Assembly: GCA_922989275.2 (NCBI GenBank)
Contig: OV277863.1
Span: forward strand, 46,916,999-46,980,998
Direction of reading: 5' to 3'
From: Gari tellinella
Lineage: Eukaryota > Mollusca > Bivalvia > Cardiida > Psammobiidae
DNA length: 64,000 nt
A program made the translations under genes and the position numbers. The notes under the pieces were generated by a model. The model was not told the origin of the DNA. It did not search any database and was given only the letters and a program-made list of their open reading frames with translations. Shown here piece by piece: positions 58,091-64,000 of this stretch. Each line of letters starts with the position of its first letter. Position 1 is the stretch's first letter.

Positions 58091-58680
58091 TTAATATCGT
58101 GTACGGCCACCGTTTGCACCAAAATACACTACATTTCTACGGCGTAACGTAACGTTTAATGAGAACGTCAGGCATTCACTCTTGCTGTGAGGTCTGTGTC
58201 AAATATTGAATGCTGCATCTTAAATGTAATCAATTTGCATAATCTACCATCTGAATTGCTAAGTGTGAATCGAAATTCGTCAGTAAAAAGAACTTGGTAC
58301 CAGTCAGTTTGCCTCCAATTCAAGTGACGTCGTGACAACATGTAACTTAGCACCACGGTGACGTGTCGTCCAAATTTGACCGGAATATGGGCGTCATGCT
58401 CTGATTGGTTTAGCGTTAGACTGCACGCGATTACAAAGGTCTATGCTGACTCATTGTGTTCACTAGCCGTTCCGGTGGCTGGAAAAAGACGTAGACGTCA
58501 GTGCGTTAACGTGCCGTAGTGGTCAGTTCTGACGGAGGAAAAACAGGGTGACCAAGGCGAAAACGATTGTGAACAGTCCCAGCCTGATGGTACCGGGTCG
58601 CAAGCCTCTGTTAGGTCTTTCCAAAGCAGCCGAACCAGCGGGCGACGTCAATGGCCGTCATTGTCTGATTTCTTTCAACT
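58091..58680 (-). pseudogene. Tc1-like transposase, decayed
   Basis: In several minus-strand frames: TAIDVARWFG (helix-turn-helix region), then RRHLNWRQTDWYQVLFTDEF and SNSDGR (around a catalytic Asp of the DDE domain), then RRNVVYFGANGGRTRY and a stop at 58093-58091, typical of Tc1 C-termini. Stops and frameshifts separate the parts and the middle is missing. Not functional. Confidence 0.75.
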
Positions 58681-59082
58681 TCAGACGAGCGTGCCATGAT
58701 GCAAGGATTGAATTCATAAAGTGTTATTCGATTTTATTTATTAGCATGTGTCGTGTGTATTGTACGACGGTGACAGAATTACTTTATTGAAACGTGTGTA
58801 CCGTGCACGTGCAAAACGTGCAAATCATGATTCCGTTACGTTAACGGTTTTTATCTTTGTTATTTTGTGAAAACTTAACACATGTGTAACTCCAACTAAC
58901 CAGTATCCCACAAATACATTGATTTGATGATTTACCCGTAAAACATAGCGGAAACAGTCGATATCAACCGAAGCTATATATAGCGTGTTCAACCAGCGTT
59001 TAATTATTTAAATTTCGACAGGTTAATAAAACACAACAATAGTATACTGTATCAAGTAAGAGTATAGATTGTTTTGATTTCA

Positions 59083-60082
59083 GGACGTTTCGCTACCTGG
59101 ATTTTCGCTACCTAAGCATGTTCGCTACCTTGTGGCTTTCGCAGTTAGTCTTTTCGCTACCTAGACTTTTTCGCTACCCCGTTTTATTTTTCACACCTCT
59201 TATTTACTAAATGTGCAAGCGCTGTGCGACCACATGGTGTATTTTTATTAACTGATCCAGATCTAAACCAATGTATAAAATGAGGGTTTTATTTACTAAT
59301 CTGGATCCACACTAACAGAAGGAACTGAATCATTGAAAAACAAATGTTGACCAAATATTTGCCCAGGCGCAATGCGTCCACATAAGAGATGTGTATTTAT
59401 TGATATGGATCCAAAACTATGGACTCATCATATAAGTGATATTTTAATAATCTGAATCCAAACTAACGGACAGAAATTATTTCAATTTTTAACGAAACAT
59501 TGGTGCAGACGCCACGCGTCCACATAAGGGAATTTTATTTATTTACCTGGCACATAAGTGCTTATGGAAAATCCTATGATTTTCAAATTTCCTACTTTTC
59601 AAGCGCGTTACTTAAAGTAGATTGAAAGAAAAGCAGAAAGCGCATTGGCGCATTCTGCTTTACTTTAAGTCTGCTTTAAGCTACCATCTGCTAGGATAAC
59701 AGTCCGAATATTTCGGAAAAATCCTGAGAAATGGCTGCTCTGATCTGGATTCAAACCAATGCGTTTATAAATCTGAATTCAACTAAATCTCAACTAACAA
59801 AATAATGTATGTCTTTCATCTGTTTTCACACGTTTGTATACACGACGTGTGCTCGAAGAAGCGCCTTTCATAATTGACAACTGCTAATTTCATTTTTAAC
59901 AGAAAATGTCAGATCATTAAACTTTGATAATTTAATCATATTAAATACTGATAAATTACGCTAAATTTAAAGAATATTTCATTTATGGTAAATAAACAAC
60001 GATACAAAAAATAGGGGTAGTGAAAATATACGGGTAGCGAAACGTCGAGGGTAAAAACACCCTGGGTAGCGAACTGGTTACC
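59083..60082. mobile_element. Element with CGTTTCGCTACC subterminal arrays, copy 1
   Basis: Starts GGACGTTTCGCTACCTGG with several TTCGCTACC repeats; ends with the opposite orientation (GGGTAGCGAAACGTCG, GGGTAGCGAACTGG). The interior is AT-rich and holds a core I palindrome at 59598-59700. No transposase. Confidence 0.6.
59598..59700. repeat. Core I palindrome without type I ends
   Basis: AAGTAGATTGAAAGAAAAGC...GCGCATTGGCGC...inverse, then CTACCATCTGCTAGGATA as in type I elements; the rest of the element is absent. Confidence 0.65.
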
Positions 60083-60254
60083 AGACGTTTCGCTACCCCG
60101 GACGTTTCGCTACAGTCGTTTCGCTACCCAACCTAAAGTCGTTTCGCTACCCCGGACGTTTCGCTACCCCGGACGTTTCGCCACCCAGTATTTAAAATAG
60201 GGGGAATTAATGATTCTGTAGTATTTTAAACTCGGAGAATCAATTTAAACCATA

Positions 60255-60425
60255 AATAAAGGATGGATGGATGAGTTGGGGTTTACGGCACTGCGACACA
60301 AAATAGGTCATATATCGCCGATGAATTAATGAGGGATGATAAGATGAGATGATGATGATTTCAGGAAGATGATTTTGGCTAATCTCAAACTCTGCAAAGC
60401 AGGGTATGGGATCAAAACCACCGAC
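60255..60425 (+). repeat. Dispersed repeat with GGCACTGCGACAC
   Basis: GAGTTGGGGTTTACGGCACT and later GATGATGATTTCAGGAAGAT; related copies at 62870-63400. Confidence 0.55.
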
Positions 60426-60534
60426 CTGCCTTTCTTTTAGTTATTGCCAGAGGGAATAATTTCGGTCTAATAAACAGAAAAGATTCCATATGACAATTAA
60501 GCCCCAGAACTACGGCAAAGTAGGAAGGTCTCTG

Positions 60535-60850
60535 GGGCATAATTAAAGAAAAATAATATCATTTGATGATAATTTACCAAAATAAAATTGAATAACAGGA
60601 GAAAAAGAGTTAAATTTCAGAGTTAAAAATGAGTATGTTTATTCAATGCACGCGCGTGAAAATTATTCAATCTGTAATAATTAAAACTCAGAGAATCAAT
60701 TTAAACTACAAGTAAAGAAAAATTAATATCATTTGATGATTATTTACCGAAATAAAATTGATTTTAAGGAGAAAAAGAGTTGAATTATAGAGTTAAAAAT
60801 GTTTATGTTTATTTAATGCATGCGCGTGAAAATAATTGAATATATAATAA
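60535..60850. repeat. ~170-bp direct repeat pair
   Basis: AAAGAAAAATAATATCATTT to AATGCACGCGCGTGAAAATT (from 60545) repeats at 60715-60835 with few changes. Confidence 0.7.
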
Positions 60851-61106
60851 TGAACATTCGAATAGAAAGGTTCTGCTAAACGCATGACAAAAGTAACGTA
60901 GAACTCCTAGGAGAGTTAAGGCAATACTTTTGCCTTGCATTATAAGCAAAATATATTTTATTGACAATTGGTAGCAATGGTATTCCAACATAATATAATC
61001 TAAGGTGTTCTGCGAAGGTACTCAAAATTTCATGACAATCGAACAATCCAAACACTCTTATTTTATCACTCGATGGCATAAACCCACGAACTGAAAATGC
61101 ACTACT

Positions 61107-61260
61107 CTAGTACCGTGTATATCCACCATATACATGTACAGCAATACAGGCCTGACATCTACGACGCATGGAATGAAAGATGCGGGTTGTGGTAGGGTTA
61201 TCCACACTTCCTGGAGGACTCTTGTGAGATTCTGCACTGTGGCAGATGTGGTTGACGATG
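61107..61260 (-). pseudogene. Tc1-like transposase C-terminus, decayed
   Basis: A minus-strand frame ends SMRRRCQACIAVHVYGGYTR then Y and TAG at 61109-61107, the classic Tc1 ending. The preceding part (LTRVLQEVWITLPQ) is in another frame, so at least one frameshift. No N-terminal domain nearby. Confidence 0.72.
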
Positions 61261-62321
61261 ACGTACACGTCTCCCCAAAAGCACATTTAGATTGTTGATG
61301 CAGTAAATGTACCGGCATATTAAGTCAAAATAGCGTGATGAGTAAAAAATAGCAAAGTCATAATGGTTTGTCAATAAATATTTCTTAATCGAATTGTGAA
61401 AAAGCGATACTGTTTTGCGGGAAACTTACCCATGATTTCCACGTTTTCTGTATTGTGGTTTCTGTGGCTGTTTTATAGCAAACTCTCATATGTGACGTTC
61501 TGATAATGACGTCCTGACGACGTTACGTTACTGTTGGCCTGCCTGGTAGTTGATGCTCACGAACATCGCTAGGAGTTTGCCATCGTTGAAGAAGTCTCAT
61601 AATTATCGGCATATTACAATTTAATGCCCTTGATATGGCGCGAGCTGACAAAGCCGTCATCAGCAGGTTAATTGCGCGTTAGCGCTCATTTACAAAAAGA
61701 CGTGGCATGGACAAAACAGATCTTTTTTTTTCAATTATTCATTCAAATATAAGTTTCTAATACACATTTTCGCTAAAATAATATATCGCCATATCTTATT
61801 TGAACATAAAAATGTAGGTAAAGATCATTTTAAAAAAATGGGTAGCGAAACGACTTATCGGTAGGTGGCGAAACGACTGTAGCGAAACGTCCGGGATAGA
61901 GAAACGTCCCGGGTAGCGAAACGCCGTGTAGCGAAACGTCCGTAAACCAGCGAACTGACAGGCGCGAACGCAACAGGGTAGCGAAACGTCCAGTAACCAT
62001 TGTTCTTATCCAAGAATGGTCTGGCACTATTAATAATAGCCGGGTAATTGGTCTAGCGTTTTTGAGAAAAAACGTCAACAATGATTTTGATCGGGGGCGT
62101 GTTCGTTGTACTCACAACTGGAGCGTGGTTCGTTGTAATAAAAAACAATCAACATATTTATTTTTAATAGCTAAACGGATTATTTTTCATATGCAGTTGA
62201 CGATTGTACCAATACTTCTCGACGGACATATTTGATGTTGATGACAGTTGAATTTGTTGCCTATTCGAAACTATTTCAAGTTAAACATCGACCTCGATCA
62301 TTTGTCCTTTAAATAAGTTGT

Positions 62322-62346
62322 ACGCATGCATGCATGCATGCATGCA
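62322..62346. repeat. (GCAT)n microsatellite
   Basis: About six CATG/GCAT units, self-complementary. Confidence 0.9.
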
Positions 62347-62869
62347 TCAGTATGTGAGACACTCCGTAAGAGTCGTCTTGGTCTTCATTTAAAGCAATAT
62401 CCAAGGACAAACATCATATGTGTATACTCACAGGTGTCGATTTGACAACTGACACCATTTTTACGGGAGCCGATGCGTTAGATTGACGGGAACCGAAGCG
62501 TTAAGCGGGAGCCCGTTCGTTTTGCCGTACCAGTGTGAATACTTGGCAGTGACATAATGAAACAAGCGGTGTTTTATTGTATCTTAACTAAGCTATGCAT
62601 GGATATTACAATGAACACCTTATGTTATTCTGGAAGATTTCATTATAGATATACAAGTTACTGTCCTTTTCACTCAGCTGTGTCACTGAATTTGTTTGAG
62701 ATTTTTGTTTTAGTTCAATTAATATCAGCTTTTACCTACACTTGAAACTTGAAACTTAATAATCTGGTTAAACTATTTTTTACAAACCATGTATTCAATG
62801 GCGTTGTACATCGAGATAGAATCAAAGCAGTTAAAAGAATAATGAAAAAAATTATGAAATAAAAAGTAG

Positions 62870-63400
62870 AAAAACGAATGATGAGGGATGATGATATGAG
62901 ATTGTGATGACTTCAGGGATTAATACTTCATGGGGATGGTTGCAGGAAGATGATTTCATGAAGATGATTTTGGCTAATCCCATTTGCTGCAAAAGAACGC
63001 ATTGGACCAAAACAGGATGGTGATTTTAGGACGATGATTTCGATCAATCTCATTGGCTACGAAAGAGCGCATTGGGTCAAACCCACCGAGGAAGAATATC
63101 TGAGCTGGGGTTTTTCGGCACTGCGACACCGAACAGGTCACATAGCGCCGATGAATTGCGAGGGACGATGAGAGGAAAAGAAAATGATTCAGGAAAACGA
63201 TTTCAGAGATGATTGTTTTTGGACGATGATCTTGGTCAATCTCACTTGCTGTTTAAGCAGCGCACGAGATCCAAACCACCGTGGAGAATTATTTGCGCTG
63301 TGTTCGTCGGTACTACGACACAGAACAGGTCATATTGCGCCGGAGAATGAAAAGGGACGATGCGATGAAATGATGATGATTTCAGGATGATGATTTCCCC
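62870..63400. repeat. GATGAT-rich dispersed repeat, two to three units
   Basis: TTTTTCGGCACTGCGACACC (63112) and TTCGTCGGTACTACGACACA (63303), each before GGTCA(C/T)AT..GCGCCG and a GATGATTTCAGG tract; same family as 60255. Confidence 0.6.
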
Positions 63401-63584
63401 CAAACAAACTAAAACACCCGTATTACAATAACAGAATAGCATAAAACGTTATAATTATTAAAACATGTTATACACAATCTAGAAAACATAAAACTATTTT
63501 CATAAAAAATAAGGATGTGATACACTTAAATTAATTATACTTCACATAAATCAGTTAGGACACACAGGTGGTTACTAAGTTTCT

Positions 63585-63812
63585 TTAAAACAATGAATAA
63601 AAGTGACTAAAATAATGTGTTTTAAGCTTTTTCTTAAACAAAGCTACATTGTCTGCATGTTTGATCTCGCTTTGGAGCTCATTCCAAAGTTTTGGACCAA
63701 CTGTCCCAAAATTCCTATCACAGAATGTATTTCTCTTATTGAAAGGCACATTGTATATTTTACGAGCTTTGTCTGCTGATCTCAGATTGCGTGAGACGAT
63801 CAGATCGTTTTT
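63585..63812 (-). pseudogene. Non-LTR retrotransposon, C-terminal end of the RT frame
   Basis: The open minus-strand frame without a start includes NFGTVGPKLWNELQSEI and LFKKKLKTHYFSHFYSLF, then TAA at 63587-63585. A GP-LWN... FKKKLKT pattern near the end is usual in non-LTR (LINE) polymerase proteins. It is cut on the 5' side by the type I element starting at 63817, so only about 74 codons are visible. Confidence 0.72.
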
Positions 63813-63816
63813 TTAT

Positions 63817-64000
63817 TTAACCCTTTCCCACATAGCATATTTCTAGTATTGAATATAGGTGGCCTCTTAAAGCAGGTTGAAAGTAAAGCAGAATGCGCCT
63901 TAAGCGCATTCTGCTTTACTTTCAGCCTGCTTTAAGCTATCATCTGCTAGAATATAGAAACTATTTTGTATGATACATATCTATGACTGTTTAAAATGGA
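63817..64000. mobile_element. Type I foldback element, runs off the window
   Basis: TTAACCCTTTCCCACATAGC and core AAGCAGGTTGAAAGTAAAGC...CCTTAAGCGC...inverse; almost identical to 38539-38785. Inserted in the retrotransposon fragment. Confidence 0.82.

Larger units (their letters stand above)
60076..61999. mobile_element. Element with CGTTTCGCTACC subterminal arrays, copy 2
   Basis: GGTTACCAGACGTTTCGCTA on the left and the inverse of GGTTACTGGACGTTTCGCTA on the right, about 23 bp of inverted repeat. Six or so further TTTCGC(T/C)ACC motifs follow inside the left end and mirrored ones precede the right. It contains a Tc1 remnant that is probably a passenger. Confidence 0.65.

Overview
The window is intron-rich, repeat-packed animal DNA, most likely from a bivalve mollusc. 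The evidence is vertebrate-style GT-AG introns of 0.4-9 kb, abundant short foldback transposons, and elements with the layout of bivalve 'pearl'-type repeats (153-180 bp tandem monomers, a GACGG-type microsatellite and a terminal hairpin). Species assignment is an inference. There are no bacterial genes, operons, CRISPR arrays or complete transposase genes.

One protein-coding gene is well supported. Eleven consecutive exons on the minus strand (45597 down to 4738) join in a single reading frame, with consistent phases and GT-AG junctions, into the last 580 residues and stop codon of a protein I do not recognise. Its N-terminal part is low-complexity (Ser/Pro/Arg, an acidic patch, Pro/Tyr and Gly/Tyr stretches). 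Its C-terminal part is acidic and probably helical. The 5' exons lie upstream of 45597 and were not found.

Almost everything else is repeats. From 0.4 to 45 kb the introns and the 3' flank hold dozens of foldback elements of at least six terminal types: TTAA-target elements with CCC ends, TA-target elements with CAGTAAAACCTCT ends, hAT-like CAGGGCT elements, a pogo-like type and others. Many carry one of two related palindromic cores regardless of their ends. Pearl-like elements lie at 2.0, 17.6, 19.6, 29.9, 41.9, 43.8 and 50.1 kb. A 73-bp minisatellite at 9.15-11.2 kb is built from the 3' part of an exon plus its 5' splice site, about 28 copies. A 3-kb, ~30-bp-unit minisatellite lies at 45.6-48.6 kb, 40 bp from another exon.

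From 48.6 to 64 kb no confident exon is seen. This part holds larger inverted-repeat elements (51.2, 54.0, 59.1 and 60.1 kb), two tRNA-derived SINE copies in opposite orientation, decayed Tc1-like transposase remnants (58.1 and 61.1 kb), a slightly CpG-rich stretch with one possible first exon (55.67 kb), and the C-terminal end of a non-LTR retrotransposon reading frame (63.6 kb) cut by a foldback element that runs off the window.
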